From Aliikangiella coralliicola (GTDB lineage Bacteria > Pseudomonadota > Gammaproteobacteria > Enterobacterales > Kangiellaceae): a stretch of 64,000 nucleotides of DNA. Below are positions 17,741 through 26,831 of the stretch, one piece after another (the stretch's first letter is position 1; each line of letters opens with the position of its first letter). The translations under genes and the position numbers were made by a program. The stretch covers positions 496,001-560,000 of the forward strand of contig NZ_ML660162.1 of assembly GCF_007004725.1 (NCBI RefSeq), in the 5' to 3' direction. Under the pieces are notes generated by a model. That model was given only the letters and a program-made list of their open reading frames with translations. It ran no database searches and was not told where the DNA came from.

Positions 17741-18055
17741 TCAGGACTGAAAAAAGAGCGTTAACAAAACACCTGCAACAGCGCCAGTTAAGCCGGCTAA
17801 AAATAGCTTTAAATTATAATTATTTAAATTAACAGGCTGCAATTCAGTTTCACTAACCTGGGGCACAATCGATAAATCTTGTAGACCTAGTTCAAATACC
17901 GATGCCAATGCTGATACAGTCTCTTTCGAGGCGGCACCACTTTTTTCAACCCGTTGAATAGTTCGAAGGCTGACTCCACAAATCTCAGCGAGGTGTTGTT
18001 GAGTCCAGCCGCGAGAATGGCGAAGTTGCTTTATTTTTTCATTATTTAACGACAT
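17741..18055 (-). CDS. XRE-type HTH regulator with C-terminal membrane anchor
   Basis: A 104-residue protein. Residues 7-62 form an XRE/Cro HTH (IKQLRHSRGWTQQHLAEICGVSLRTIQRVEK). After a short linker, one TM segment occupies about 84-102 (FLAGLTGAVAGVLLTLFF), ending at the C-terminus. A DNA-binding protein tethered to the inner membrane suggests signalling through its neighbour at 18080, another single-TM protein, 24 bases upstream in the same unit. The TGTCA half-site cluster upstream of that pair is the obvious candidate operator. Confidence 0.8.
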   Translation of the reverse strand: MSLNNEKIKQLRHSRGWTQQHLAEICGVSLRTIQRVEKSGAASKETVSALASVFELGLQDLSIVPQVSETELQPVNLNNYNLKLFLAGLTGAVAGVLLTLFFQS

Positions 18056-18079
18056 TTTTTCTCCTCACAGCTAACATCG

Positions 18080-18514
18080 TTAAAACGTGCCTAAGGCCAG
18101 GTTTTTACCAAACCAGAACCCCAGTGAGCTCATTGCCAATCCAAACACAAACGCTAATACAATTTTTGTCGGCGTTGGTTTCATCATTCCTTCGAGATAA
18201 GCTTTGTTTTGATCACTATGAAATTCGCCATTTTTATACAACTCGCAAATAACTTCCCCTTTTATTAAGCTGGTAACCCTGAAAGTCAGGGAATAATTCT
18301 GCCCTAACTGTTCAAAACTGTGCTCACTTCTGGTTCGAAAATTTCTCGTTTCACTAACCAGCTCATTATCAAAATAAACTGATTCCTTTCCGGAATAGCC
18401 ACAACCGTGAAAAACGATCTGGTGTTCACCATCCATAAAATAAAACCAATATCCATTTCGTATGGTTACTTTTGAGTGCTTAGTCTCTGTTGATTTATTC
18501 GCTAATTGATTCAT
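18080..18514 (-). CDS. Tail-anchored beta-rich protein, partner of XRE regulator
   Basis: A 144-residue protein. A beta-rich cytoplasmic part (IRNGYWFYFMDGEHQIVFHG, GKESVYFDNELVSETRNFR, SLTFRVTSLIKGEVICELYKNGE) is followed by one C-terminal TM (about 117-138). The pattern of short strands with a 'vyfDnelV' turn loosely recalls FAIM1-like beta sandwiches, but I do not claim homology. It is the first gene of a unit with the membrane-anchored XRE regulator and rluA. It is probably a sensor or tether; that is inference. Confidence 0.65.
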   Translation of the reverse strand: MNQLANKSTETKHSKVTIRNGYWFYFMDGEHQIVFHGCGYSGKESVYFDNELVSETRNFRTRSEHSFEQLGQNYSLTFRVTSLIKGEVICELYKNGEFHSDQNKAYLEGMMKPTPTKIVLAFVFGLAMSSLGFWFGKNLALGTF

Positions 18515-18594
18515 TCCTCTTCCACAATTTTACTCGTCGTCTTTAGGTAAGCTCAGGATAACCTCGAATGAAATTGAGTGTTACGTCTTTACTA

Positions 18595-18634
18595 TGACAG
18601 TCATAAAAAATGTCATATGACACTCAAACTGTCA
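18595..18634 (-). promoter_or_regulatory. Cluster of four TGTCA half-sites upstream of the HTH/TM pair
   Basis: TGACA (18595), TGTCA (18611), TGACA (18618) and TGTCA (18630) lie within 40 bases. The central pair makes the perfect palindrome TGTCATATGACA (18611-18622) and the outer pair frames it. On the minus strand this lies about 80-120 bases before the 18514 start, with TTTATAATG (18647-18639) nearby. Likely an operator region, perhaps autoregulatory. Confidence 0.55.
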
Positions 18635-18657
18635 CATTATAAAGGCTTTTATTTCAA

Positions 18658-19359
18658 TTAGTTAGCTTCAGTCCAGGATAAATACTTCATCAGCTCATCA
18701 ATCTCGGTCGCAACGTGTTTTGAATCGACAAAGGGCTCAAAATGATAAAACTCTACGTTCGCAGCTTTTGCGGCCAGGCAATCGTACTTTAATGAATCTC
18801 CAATATGGAGCAGTTGAGACGGGCCAACCCCATAGTCGGCTAAAACCTGCTGCAACATGTGTGGATGTGGCTTCGCCCTGAACCCTTTATCGACCGAATA
18901 GTTCCTGTTGAAAAATGAACCAATCGAAAGTTTTCTTACATCGCAATTTCCATTAGTCACACTGACCAAAGTAAAATGTTGGGACAAGTTTTCAATCATT
19001 TGCTGAATTTCATCAGAAACGACCACTTCACTTCGGGCGTCGAAAAACAGACTAAAAGCCCGTTCCGCTATCTGCGCTGAGTTTTCGAGTTTTTTGCAAA
19101 ACTCAGCCAGCGCTATTTGACGGACCAGACTCACATTTTCGTATTTTGGATTATTTGCTGCGAAAAGGTTTTTTCGTATCTGAAAAAAGTCAGATAGATT
19201 GAAAGGTTGATTTTGTTTTTCGAACTGTTCAGCTAGATAGTCAGATGATATTTGTTCGGCTCGCTGTATTACCGGCTGATTATCATAAAGTGCGTCATCT
19301 AAATCAAAACTGAGAACTTTAAATCGCTTTTCAAAACCCGACTCTAATTCTTTTAACAT
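18658..19359 (-). CDS. yigB: HAD phosphatase YigB (flavin pathway phosphatase)
   Basis: A 233-residue HAD hydrolase directly downstream of xerC, the usual position of yigB. Motif I is SFDLDDALYDNQPVI, very close to the E. coli FDLDDTLYDNRPVI except that the motif I Thr is Ala. Motif II is SVTNG and motif III/IV is KPHP with HIGDSLKYDCLAA. YigB dephosphorylates 5-amino-6-ribitylamino-uracil phosphate in riboflavin synthesis and can act on FMN. The Asp nucleophile and the second Asp are kept, so activity is expected. Confidence 0.85.
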   Translation of the reverse strand: MLKELESGFEKRFKVLSFDLDDALYDNQPVIQRAEQISSDYLAEQFEKQNQPFNLSDFFQIRKNLFAANNPKYENVSLVRQIALAEFCKKLENSAQIAERAFSLFFDARSEVVVSDEIQQMIENLSQHFTLVSVTNGNCDVRKLSIGSFFNRNYSVDKGFRAKPHPHMLQQVLADYGVGPSQLLHIGDSLKYDCLAAKAANVEFYHFEPFVDSKHVATEIDELMKYLSWTEAN

Positions 19360-19394
19360 TAGGAATGTTCTCTAAATTAAGTTTCTGGCGTAAA

Positions 19395-20342
19395 TTATTT
19401 TTTCGCACGTGGGTGCGCCTTATCGTATACCGCGGCGAGCTGTTGAAAGTCGAGATGAGTGTACACCTGGGTTGTACTAATATCAGCATGGCCGAGCAAT
19501 TCCTGAACGGCTCGAAGATCACCTGAAGATTCCAACAAGTGAGTCGCACATGAATGGCGAAAACGATGGGGATGTAAACGTCCATTCAACCCTATCATTT
19601 TTCCCCAAAACTCCAGTCGCTTTTGAATCGCCCTCGGGCTTAAACGTGTTTTTCTTTCGGTCACAAAAAGCGCATCCATGTCGATGTTCGCCAGCCAGAC
19701 GCCACGAATTTTTAGCCATTCTTTAATTGCATCCAACGCGTGACGACCAATAGGTACCACTCTCGTTTTGTCACCCTTTCCAGTAATTCTCGCCGTCGCA
19801 TCTTTCAAATCAAGATCGTTGAGGTTAAGTCTTACCAGCTCAGCTAATCGTATGCCGCTGGAGTAAAAAAGTTCGGCAACAGCCTTGTCGCGAATGCCGA
19901 TATCCTCACCATCATCAATGCCTTCAAGCAGGGCAACCACCTGATCAACATCAACGGTTTTGGGTAGTGAGCGCGATACTTTAGGCGCTTTGACTCCCTT
20001 GGCAGGGTTAAAAGCAATCTGATCCTGATTAACCAGATAACTGAAAAAGCTTCGACAAGCTGACAATATCAACGCAATTGATTTAGGCGATAAGCCTTGT
20101 CGATGGCAATAAGCCGACAACTGACGAATGTGAATCGTTTTTACCTGGGGCCACTCGCTCAAATGGCGTTCAACGACAAAATGGACCAGGCGGTCCAGTT
20201 GGCGCTGATAATTCTGCTGAGTATGATCGGAATAGTTTTTCTGAGTACGGATAAAGCATAAAAATTCTTCAACCGGTAGACTCAGACAGGCCGGAATCGG
20301 TTGTTCAATTAAATCATCTGACTGAGATTTAGGCCGAGGCAT
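19395..20342 (-). CDS. xerC: Tyrosine recombinase XerC
   Basis: A 315-residue tyrosine recombinase for chromosome-dimer resolution at dif. The N-terminal SAM-like core-binding domain spans about 20-110. The catalytic residues are visible: Arg in SSGIRLAELVR, Lys in GKGDKTR, HxxR in HPHRFRHSCATHL, His in LGHADIS and Tyr in TTQVYTHL. It overlaps DUF484 upstream by 14 bases, and the dapF-DUF484-xerC-yigB order is the standard gammaproteobacterial one. Confidence 0.96.
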   Translation of the reverse strand: MPRPKSQSDDLIEQPIPACLSLPVEEFLCFIRTQKNYSDHTQQNYQRQLDRLVHFVVERHLSEWPQVKTIHIRQLSAYCHRQGLSPKSIALILSACRSFFSYLVNQDQIAFNPAKGVKAPKVSRSLPKTVDVDQVVALLEGIDDGEDIGIRDKAVAELFYSSGIRLAELVRLNLNDLDLKDATARITGKGDKTRVVPIGRHALDAIKEWLKIRGVWLANIDMDALFVTERKTRLSPRAIQKRLEFWGKMIGLNGRLHPHRFRHSCATHLLESSGDLRAVQELLGHADISTTQVYTHLDFQQLAAVYDKAHPRAKK

Positions 20343-21045
20343 ATCGACGAGTCAAGTGAGTAACGAGTTTAGCAATGAGTTCAACAAACAAAGTTCCCAT
20401 TTCCGGCTCAAACCTGGAGACATCATTACTGGCAAGGGCTAGTAATCCAAACTCGCAGCGTTTTCCCAGCGGGATCAATGCAAAAGATTGCAGCTCGCGA
20501 CTCAACTCGCCAAAAAGCACTTTTTTGGGGGCAATTTCCAGACGACCACATAACGGCTGACTATCTGGAAACTGGCAATTTAATAAAGTCTTAATATCGC
20601 TCGCATTGGAATAAATTTGCGCAGGACCTGCCGATTGATAGTCACCAACTAAAATCAATGCCGCATCATCAAGGGAAAAATCCTGTTTTAACATGGCGAT
20701 AATGTCGGTACACAGAGATTCAAGATCGTTATTTTGAAGTAGCGATAACATGAAGTGATTACATTGAATCAGTAATTTTTCATTATTATGCGCCGCATGC
20801 AACATATCGATTAATTGTCCTTGTAACGTCTGATTCCGCTCTCGCAAAACCTTAATTTGACGCTCAACCAGGGAAGTCGCATCTTCACAATCGTGACTCA
20901 ATTCTATATGGGTTAACAATTGCGCGTTATTACGTAAAAAGTCAGGGTTATTCAATAAATAGTTCTTAACTGCCGCTTCTTCCATCAACTGATTAAGCTG
21001 GCTGATATTTCCCTGTTCGAGTGCTTGCGGGTGTGGAAACTTCAT
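20329..21045 (-). CDS. DUF484 family protein (YigA-like)
   Basis: A 238-residue protein between dapF and xerC, the conserved place of DUF484. The N-terminus (VKNYLLNNPDFLRNNAQLLTHIEL) is diagnostic. A coiled-coil (LVERQIKVLRERNQTLQGQL) and a GAF-like domain ending GLLALASNDVSRFEPEMGT follow. The role is unknown, though it is constantly linked to xerC. It overlaps both neighbours by a few bases, indicating translational coupling. Confidence 0.9.
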   Translation of the reverse strand: MKFPHPQALEQGNISQLNQLMEEAAVKNYLLNNPDFLRNNAQLLTHIELSHDCEDATSLVERQIKVLRERNQTLQGQLIDMLHAAHNNEKLLIQCNHFMLSLLQNNDLESLCTDIIAMLKQDFSLDDAALILVGDYQSAGPAQIYSNASDIKTLLNCQFPDSQPLCGRLEIAPKKVLFGELSRELQSFALIPLGKRCEFGLLALASNDVSRFEPEMGTLFVELIAKLVTHLTRRYASA

Positions 21046-21872
21046 AATTCGATAAATCCCTGGAAAACAAATTCGGCCGGCCCCATCATTTTCAACCGTT
21101 GACCATCACCAGGCCAATCAATATGAAGATGTCCACCGGGTAAATAAACTCTGACTTTTTGGCTCATCTGATGTTGCAAACGTCCAATGACAGCACTCGC
21201 ACAAGCACCGGTTCCACACGCTTGAGTTTCACCAACACCGCGCTCAAACACCCGTAAACGAATTTCATCGCGTTCAACAATTTGCATAAATCCAATATTA
21301 GCGCCTTCAGGAAAAAGTGTGTGCTGTGTCAGCGCCTGACCGATGGCGTCAACATTGGCCGTTTTCACATCATCAACAGTGAGTACACAGTGAGGATTTC
21401 CCATAGAAACAGCCCCAAATTGATGACTGATACCATCCACGGTCACCTGGTAATGAGTTTCCTGATTCGCGTAACGTAGTGGAATTTTCTCTGGCTCCAA
21501 CATGGGAACGCCCATATCGACACTCACCAAACCGTTGCGCAAAATTTGCAGGTCCATAATTCCCTTCATGGTACTCACCCGTATTTTGTGCTTCCAGGTC
21601 AAACCCATCTGCCTGACGAATCTTGCTAAACAGCGAGCACCATTTCCGCACTGTTCGACTTCTTTGCCGTCTGCATTAAAAATTCGGTAGTGAAAATCGA
21701 CATCGGGTTGCTGAGGAGCTTCAATTAGCAACAACTGATCAAACCCGATTCCGCGATGTCGGTCACCCAACTTGCGGATTTGCCCTTCGGTAAAGTAAAT
21801 TTGTTGAGAAACGCCGTCAACAACCATGAAGTCGTTGCCAAGACCATGCATTTTGGCAAAACTAAGCATCAT
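21042..21872 (-). CDS. dapF: Diaminopimelate epimerase
   Basis: A 276-residue cofactor-independent epimerase converting LL- to meso-diaminopimelate for lysine and peptidoglycan. The two catalytic thiols are Cys75 (EQCGNGARC) and Cys219 (TQACGTGACAS), spaced as in E. coli. The N-terminus MMLSFAKMHGLGNDF is typical; the second ATG at 21869 is also a possible start. It overlaps lptM upstream and DUF484 downstream by about four bases each. Confidence 0.97.
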   Translation of the reverse strand: MMLSFAKMHGLGNDFMVVDGVSQQIYFTEGQIRKLGDRHRGIGFDQLLLIEAPQQPDVDFHYRIFNADGKEVEQCGNGARCLARFVRQMGLTWKHKIRVSTMKGIMDLQILRNGLVSVDMGVPMLEPEKIPLRYANQETHYQVTVDGISHQFGAVSMGNPHCVLTVDDVKTANVDAIGQALTQHTLFPEGANIGFMQIVERDEIRLRVFERGVGETQACGTGACASAVIGRLQHQMSQKVRVYLPGGHLHIDWPGDGQRLKMMGPAEFVFQGFIEL

Positions 21873-22069
21873 CGCTTTGACTCCTGTTGATTGCGCTTTT
21901 CCTGATTGGACACGGGTTGTTGTTCAGAGCCATCGTTAGCGTCGCTTGATGCTTGTGTCGGCGGCTTCTGCTCTCTGTCAGCCTGCTCATCTAGTGTCAG
22001 TGGGCCCTTCTGACCGCAGGCGGAGATCAGCACAATGCCGAAAACTACAACAATTCGCCTTAATTGCAT
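21869..22069 (-). CDS. lptM: LptM (YifL) small lipoprotein
   Basis: A 66-residue lipoprotein; ATG at 22069 starts a signal peptide ending in LISAC, followed by the family signature CGQKGPL and a Gln/Glu-rich disordered tail. In E. coli LptM assists oxidative maturation of the LptD LPS translocon. The frame is open to 22132, but the extra 21 residues precede a normal signal sequence, so I reject the longer start. It is the first gene of the dapF operon. Confidence 0.9.
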   Translation of the reverse strand: MQLRRIVVVFGIVLISACGQKGPLTLDEQADREQKPPTQASSDANDGSEQQPVSNQEKRNQQESKR

Positions 22070-22284
22070 TAAATTGCCTATCAATAAAGAAGATCTAGTA
22101 AGGATTTTCAGCAATTTCGTCAAGGAAATCAACGTGTTTTCATTGGTATAGCTGAATCAATATAAAACCTTGGTCAGTATTTAAACAGTCATTAGCGTGT
22201 CTTTGCTATTGAATGGGCTCAATTTTTAGACTTCAAACCCTCAATTTCGTAATTATCTCCAGCAATCCATTAACGCCAACCAGC

Positions 22285-25053
22285 TCATTTTGTAATTTGA
22301 GTTAACGCGCGTTGAAGCTTCTGTTCCAATACACGTTTGTACTGAAGATATTCAATCGTTGTAGGCTCTTGCTGTACCAAAGAGAGATCAATATCAGTAA
22401 TAAAAATCGGGTATCGTTGCTTGCTTTTACGTTTTTTAAGAACAAACTGAGCGAGTTTGCGAAATACCAGCTCGCCATAATCACGATAGCAATATTGCGT
22501 TTCACCACAATAGAGATCAAAGCAGGTTTTGCCTTCGCTATCGGTGGTTGCTATCGCCTGCACCAACCAATAATCTTCGGAAATTGTTCTTTCACTCAAT
22601 TTAAGCCGTTTAAAACGCCCGGGATCATTACTTAGCGACTCGTCAAGATGCCAAAACTGACAGGCAGAGGACTCTGGTTGCAGAAAACCTGATCGGCGAT
22701 CAATGGAGTCAAAAAATTGTTGATAGTGACTTATCAGGTTTTGTAAATAAATACCTTGCTGTTGGTGATAAAATAAATGACCGCTGGGCTCTTTAATGAT
22801 TATGTCATAGCGTTCACCAGCGTGTTGAATCAGATAACAGTTTTTCTCCGACGCCACAGGTTTGTTAATAATCTTTTTGATTGCGGGAGAAATAATCAAG
22901 TTATCATCGAGCACATAATTAATATCATTTTTCGGCCGTTCACTAAGTGCCATTAAAAACCTTTTGGTTTGTTTAAAGTTTTTGAATTGGAGCCTGTTTC
23001 GGGTAAAGTCTAATTTTAGAAATCCACCTCCCATCGACATTAAAAAACTATAAAACTTTGATTTTCTTTCGCTGTTCAAGATTAGTCGATTCCACTGGCC
23101 AAGCAACCCGGTTATTCTTTCTTGAACTTTGGCAGTTGATGGTAAACCACGACAAAAAAAGATCATATTATCGTCATTAATGATCGCTCTATTGTCGACG
23201 AAAAAATCTATCCAGGAGAAAACGCCATTATATTGCTTACTGGAATACTCTCCCCAACTGTTAATACAAAAAGTATTAAACTGCTCCACCATATTAACCT
23301 GGCTTTCTCCCCAATTAAAAAAGTCCGAATTACCGCCAATACTGTATACATCCATTTTTTTTTCTTTAGTCAATGGGTCCTGTTGAGTGTTTAGATAAAT
23401 ACCAAGTTTGATCAATTTTGCCGGACTTTGAAATGTATCATCATCCAGGTAAGATTCTTTTTGCAGGTCTACCATTGAAAAAAGATCTTTGACAATTCCC
23501 TGGGCAAGTTCATGATCGAAATAACTCGACTTTGCATACACTTTATAATTTGTTTTACGCGTTACTACATGATTACAAACACACCAGGCTAAAATATCAA
23601 AAAAGCAGTTTGCGGTGTGCGCAGATGGTCGAATAGCCAACTGCTTTTGCGTGATTAGACCGAGATACAACACCCACTCATTCTCTGCTTTTTGATGAAT
23701 GGTAATTGCGGCTTCGGTAATATCTTTGGCAATTCCGGTATTAACACGATCAATTTTACTTGCCCGCCTTTCAAATACTGCATAGAGTTTTCTGCCGAGC
23801 GAAGCCAGCTCATTTTGACTAACTTGATCCCGTACACCTTGCACACGAGCAAAATTAGAAAGGAAGTGATAGGAGTGAGTAAGTTCTCTGACTAAATCTT
23901 GCCGCTCTTTAATAACCGCATCCACTTTCCAGTTAAGCCGATCATTCAAGTAGTCCAGCCTGGACTGCTTCCACCCCCAATGCATTACCAATTCACGCAA
24001 TTGCTGATAGCGCCAATTTTTCTTATTCTGTTTATTCAGTTGAATTTTAGAGCCCGCTTTCAGATAAAAGGCCCGCCTTAAAAACTCCAATCTCTGCGGT
24101 TGTTTTTTTAAGAAGTCCTCCGCATACTCCAAAATCATCATGTAGGGATCGAGTTTTTTAAGTTCATCCTCACCATCATAAATAAGCTGCTTATAGTTGG
24201 CCGAAAGCAGTCCCGTTTGCGGAAAATGGCGCGCATAAATCTCTAGAATTAACAACTTAACCGACGATTTGTAAGGTGATTCAATGGCCTTATACATTTG
24301 CCACAACGCGGCGCTAAAATATTCAGACGCAGGAATCTCAGACACTTCGCCAAAATCTAACCAGTCGGCAAAATCAACATGTTTGTTAGTCAGCAACCGC
24401 TTGCTGTACTGTGAATGATCCTCACCTGGCGGCACCAACCACCACAATGGCATACGCCCGCACAACCAGATCGCGGTACGGTAAAACTCATCCAGCAACA
24501 AATAATTTTGGGTATCGCCACAGCTTTCCTTCGACAAACTCTTACTCGCTCGCTGTGCAAAATCGTCTTTATGAACAACGAAACAATTCAACTCCACCCC
24601 AACACCAGCTAACCATTCACCGATTAACCCTGCTTTTTTTTGTAGTTTGGTTAATTGAGGTTTGTCAAAATGCTCGGTGACACAAATCCATAAATCCAGA
24701 TCGCTACGCACCGATTGAGCCAGCGTTCCGGTACTGCCCATCAAATATAATCCGACAACATCGTATTTAAGGTAAGCACGCGATTGGTACTTGTAACTAC
24801 GACTAACGGTTTTGAGGATTTTTTTCTCAAGCGCAGTCGGATAATAATTAGGAATTCCGCAAGGTGTACTTTTATCAACATAACCAGGAAGTAGCGGATG
24901 ATTTACGTGAAATAGAAACGGGAGTAGTTTGATATAGTCTGACTGGCTAAAACTAAACCCGCTTAACATTCTATTTAAGCGGGCTTCACTCAATTGAACG
25001 AACCGAGAGGTGATGAGTTTTATCTGTTTAGGGTCGATTTCCTGCTTTGTCAC
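22285..25053 (-). CDS. cyaA: Class I adenylate cyclase
   Basis: A 922-residue protein, longer than E. coli CyaA (848) but with the same architecture. The N-terminal catalytic nucleotidyltransferase-like half carries GSTGTLAQSVRSDLDLW (Gly106-Trp122; Asp118 and Asp120 as metal ligands). A C-terminal half is thought to mediate glucose-PTS regulation. The start codon is GTG at 25053, with no clear Shine-Dalgarno, compatible with the low translation known for cyaA in enterics. It makes cAMP for CRP. The usual divergent cyaY is absent next to it. Confidence 0.95.
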   Translation of the reverse strand: MTKQEIDPKQIKLITSRFVQLSEARLNRMLSGFSFSQSDYIKLLPFLFHVNHPLLPGYVDKSTPCGIPNYYPTALEKKILKTVSRSYKYQSRAYLKYDVVGLYLMGSTGTLAQSVRSDLDLWICVTEHFDKPQLTKLQKKAGLIGEWLAGVGVELNCFVVHKDDFAQRASKSLSKESCGDTQNYLLLDEFYRTAIWLCGRMPLWWLVPPGEDHSQYSKRLLTNKHVDFADWLDFGEVSEIPASEYFSAALWQMYKAIESPYKSSVKLLILEIYARHFPQTGLLSANYKQLIYDGEDELKKLDPYMMILEYAEDFLKKQPQRLEFLRRAFYLKAGSKIQLNKQNKKNWRYQQLRELVMHWGWKQSRLDYLNDRLNWKVDAVIKERQDLVRELTHSYHFLSNFARVQGVRDQVSQNELASLGRKLYAVFERRASKIDRVNTGIAKDITEAAITIHQKAENEWVLYLGLITQKQLAIRPSAHTANCFFDILAWCVCNHVVTRKTNYKVYAKSSYFDHELAQGIVKDLFSMVDLQKESYLDDDTFQSPAKLIKLGIYLNTQQDPLTKEKKMDVYSIGGNSDFFNWGESQVNMVEQFNTFCINSWGEYSSKQYNGVFSWIDFFVDNRAIINDDNMIFFCRGLPSTAKVQERITGLLGQWNRLILNSERKSKFYSFLMSMGGGFLKLDFTRNRLQFKNFKQTKRFLMALSERPKNDINYVLDDNLIISPAIKKIINKPVASEKNCYLIQHAGERYDIIIKEPSGHLFYHQQQGIYLQNLISHYQQFFDSIDRRSGFLQPESSACQFWHLDESLSNDPGRFKRLKLSERTISEDYWLVQAIATTDSEGKTCFDLYCGETQYCYRDYGELVFRKLAQFVLKKRKSKQRYPIFITDIDLSLVQQEPTTIEYLQYKRVLEQKLQRALTQITK

Positions 25054-25208
25054 AATATTGAGTTTTTTAGGCGAACGGCTATTATAATAGTGTAGGTGAT
25101 GTAACCCTTTAGATGAAATAATAGTGTAGAAGTATTTTTTGCTTTATGATCAACTATTAATGACGATAATATGATTTTTAACAATAACAGTACTTTTTTG
25201 AGTTTGAT

Positions 25209-25997
25209 ATGTCCTTTGACCAAACAGAACTCCTCGAAAAATCACCTCTAGGCATTGTCATTAGTGACAACTCCCAGCGCGTTCTTTGGTGCAATTCTCA
25301 ATTTCTGAGTGATACCCACCTCGATGAGAGTGAAGTCGTTGGCAAGCTCTACCCATCGTTGCCGATAGAAGCCATTGATAAAAACGCACAAATAGTCCAG
25401 CTATTTAATGAAAATGGCAATGATGACGTTAAGTTTCAGTACTGGCAAAATACCCTTGAGCAACCTGAAAAAGCCAAAATCCACTATTTCACTCGTGAAC
25501 GAGAACAACAATCTAAACTCAGCTTAGCTGCTAACAAATTGGGTGGCTCACGTTTACCGAAACGTGCCAGCTGGGTTGAATTTCTTGACTATGAAGTGAG
25601 CCGAAGTCGCCGCTACAACAATCCGCTATCACTACTGAAGCTTCACCTGATTGTGTTAGAAAAACCAGATAATGTGATTGAAGAAACTTTACATCAAACT
25701 ATCAAAGACACCTTAATGAATGAACTCCGGTGGGCCGACATGATTGGCCACACCGATCATGGCACCTATTTGATGGTGCTACCGGAAACGCCCGGTGAGG
25801 CGCTAAATTCTTTGCAGGAAAAACTCCATAAAGCCATGAAGGTACAGATAGACTTTATTAGCAAATCAATTAAGTATCATATTGTGTTTGGCGAAGCGAG
25901 TTGGCAGAAACACGATGAAAGCCAGCAAATGCTCATGCGGGCCCGCAATAATCTCGTGGAAAAACTTGAAATACTCTTAGAAAAAGCGAGTCAATAA
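25209..25997 (+). CDS. PAS protein with degenerate GGDEF domain
   Basis: A 262-residue soluble protein. The N-terminal PAS domain (about 5-95) begins LLEKSPLGIVISDNSQRVLWCN. After a linker comes a GGDEF-fold region (about 120-258: FLDYEVSRSRRYNNPLSLLKLHL, then WADMIGHTDHGTYLMVLPET). The catalytic GGDEF loop is replaced by GHTDHGTY, so diguanylate cyclase activity is not expected. It may bind c-di-GMP or GTP or act through dimerisation. It is divergent from cyaA and convergent with the cytochrome gene, with a shared terminator. Confidence 0.78.
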   Translation: MSFDQTELLEKSPLGIVISDNSQRVLWCNSQFLSDTHLDESEVVGKLYPSLPIEAIDKNAQIVQLFNENGNDDVKFQYWQNTLEQPEKAKIHYFTREREQQSKLSLAANKLGGSRLPKRASWVEFLDYEVSRSRRYNNPLSLLKLHLIVLEKPDNVIEETLHQTIKDTLMNELRWADMIGHTDHGTYLMVLPETPGEALNSLQEKLHKAMKVQIDFISKSIKYHIVFGEASWQKHDESQQMLMRARNNLVEKLEILLEKASQ

Positions 25998-26000
25998 AAA

Positions 26001-26029
26001 AACCGGGATTACTAAATCCCGGTTTTTTT
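26001..26029. terminator. Bidirectional rho-independent terminator
   Basis: AACCGGGATT (26001-26010) and AATCCCGGTT (26015-26024) form a perfect 10-base stem with a 4-base loop, with A- and T-runs on both sides. It ends the convergent PAS/GGDEF and cytochrome transcripts. Confidence 0.92.
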
Positions 26030-26055
26030 ATCATCCATTCCGACAGGAAAAGTGA

Positions 26056-26496
26056 TTATTTGAGCATTTCTAACATATGCTCTACCGCTGCTATAACTTC
26101 TTCGTCGCTACAGTCGGCACAACCACCTTTAGCAGGCATAAATCCAGCACTTCCCTGATATCCTTTAATCGCATGTTCGAATAATATGTCATTACCCTGA
26201 GCGATTCGATCGGTCCAGGCACTCGCCTCACCAACTTTTGGTGCACCAGCAATTCCGGCACCGTGGCACATAGCACATTTCGCGGTGTACACCTCTTCAC
26301 CACTGCGCGGTCCGCTCGTTTCAACAACCGGTGGTTTAGATACCGGAACATCATCTCCAACTCGATAAACTTCGCCGCTAGGTTTGGTTCTTTTTTGAAT
26401 TGACTCCTTTTCCATGTGATGCGCGGATACTGCGCCTGCACATGCAACAAGTAGCGCAATCAACATGACTCTCAATTTAGACCCCAATTTATACAA
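26056..26496 (-). CDS. Cytochrome c5 family protein
   Basis: A 146-residue periplasmic monohaem cytochrome. The start is decided by a strong GGGGGAG seven bases before TTG at 26496; this yields a signal peptide (MYKLGSKLRVMLIALLVACAG). The haem motif is CAMCH (74-78), the axial Met is at 120 (GFMPAKGG), and Cys126/Cys129 (GGCADCSDEE) give the disulfide typical of the c5 class. It probably carries electrons to a terminal oxidase. It stands alone, opposite the MSHA locus. Confidence 0.88.
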   Translation of the reverse strand: MYKLGSKLRVMLIALLVACAGAVSAHHMEKESIQKRTKPSGEVYRVGDDVPVSKPPVVETSGPRSGEEVYTAKCAMCHGAGIAGAPKVGEASAWTDRIAQGNDILFEHAIKGYQGSAGFMPAKGGCADCSDEEVIAAVEHMLEMLK

Positions 26497-26831
26497 TGTC
26501 TTTCTCCCCCAATTTAACAATTGGCAATTTTCAGTGATCGCCAATTAAAAATTTCAGCGATTAAATCAGGCGCAAATTATAGCCGACTTAGCAGGTTGGA
26601 TGAAAGATCTACGCTAAATTACTTTATTGACTATCAATTCAAATAGTTACTACCTTTTTTGAAATCTTGACTACACTTTAACTAAAAGCTGTAGGGAATT
26701 AATAACATTGGAATTTTCAGCATTCCTGAAATTTTCCCGCACCAAAGTTCTCGAGCACATAACTGCACGTTCTTTGCCAACAAAAAAATAAACATATCTA
26801 TTTGATTTTATTAGGTTAATCTAAGTATAAA
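26497..26831. other. Intergenic region, promoters for cytochrome c5 and the MSHA operon
   Basis: No gene is seen. An imperfect hairpin, GGAATTTTCAG pairing with CTGAAATTTTCC, lies at about 26710-26736, roughly 100 bases before mshI. A TTGACT hexamer lies near 26657 without a good -10. No sigma-54 site is obvious. Confidence 0.4.

Noticed and set aside
16881-18603. Shared 9-mer TGACAGTCA at 16881 and 18595 as a common operator
   Set aside because: A 9-base match between two sites is not enough evidence of a shared regulator in 64 kb.
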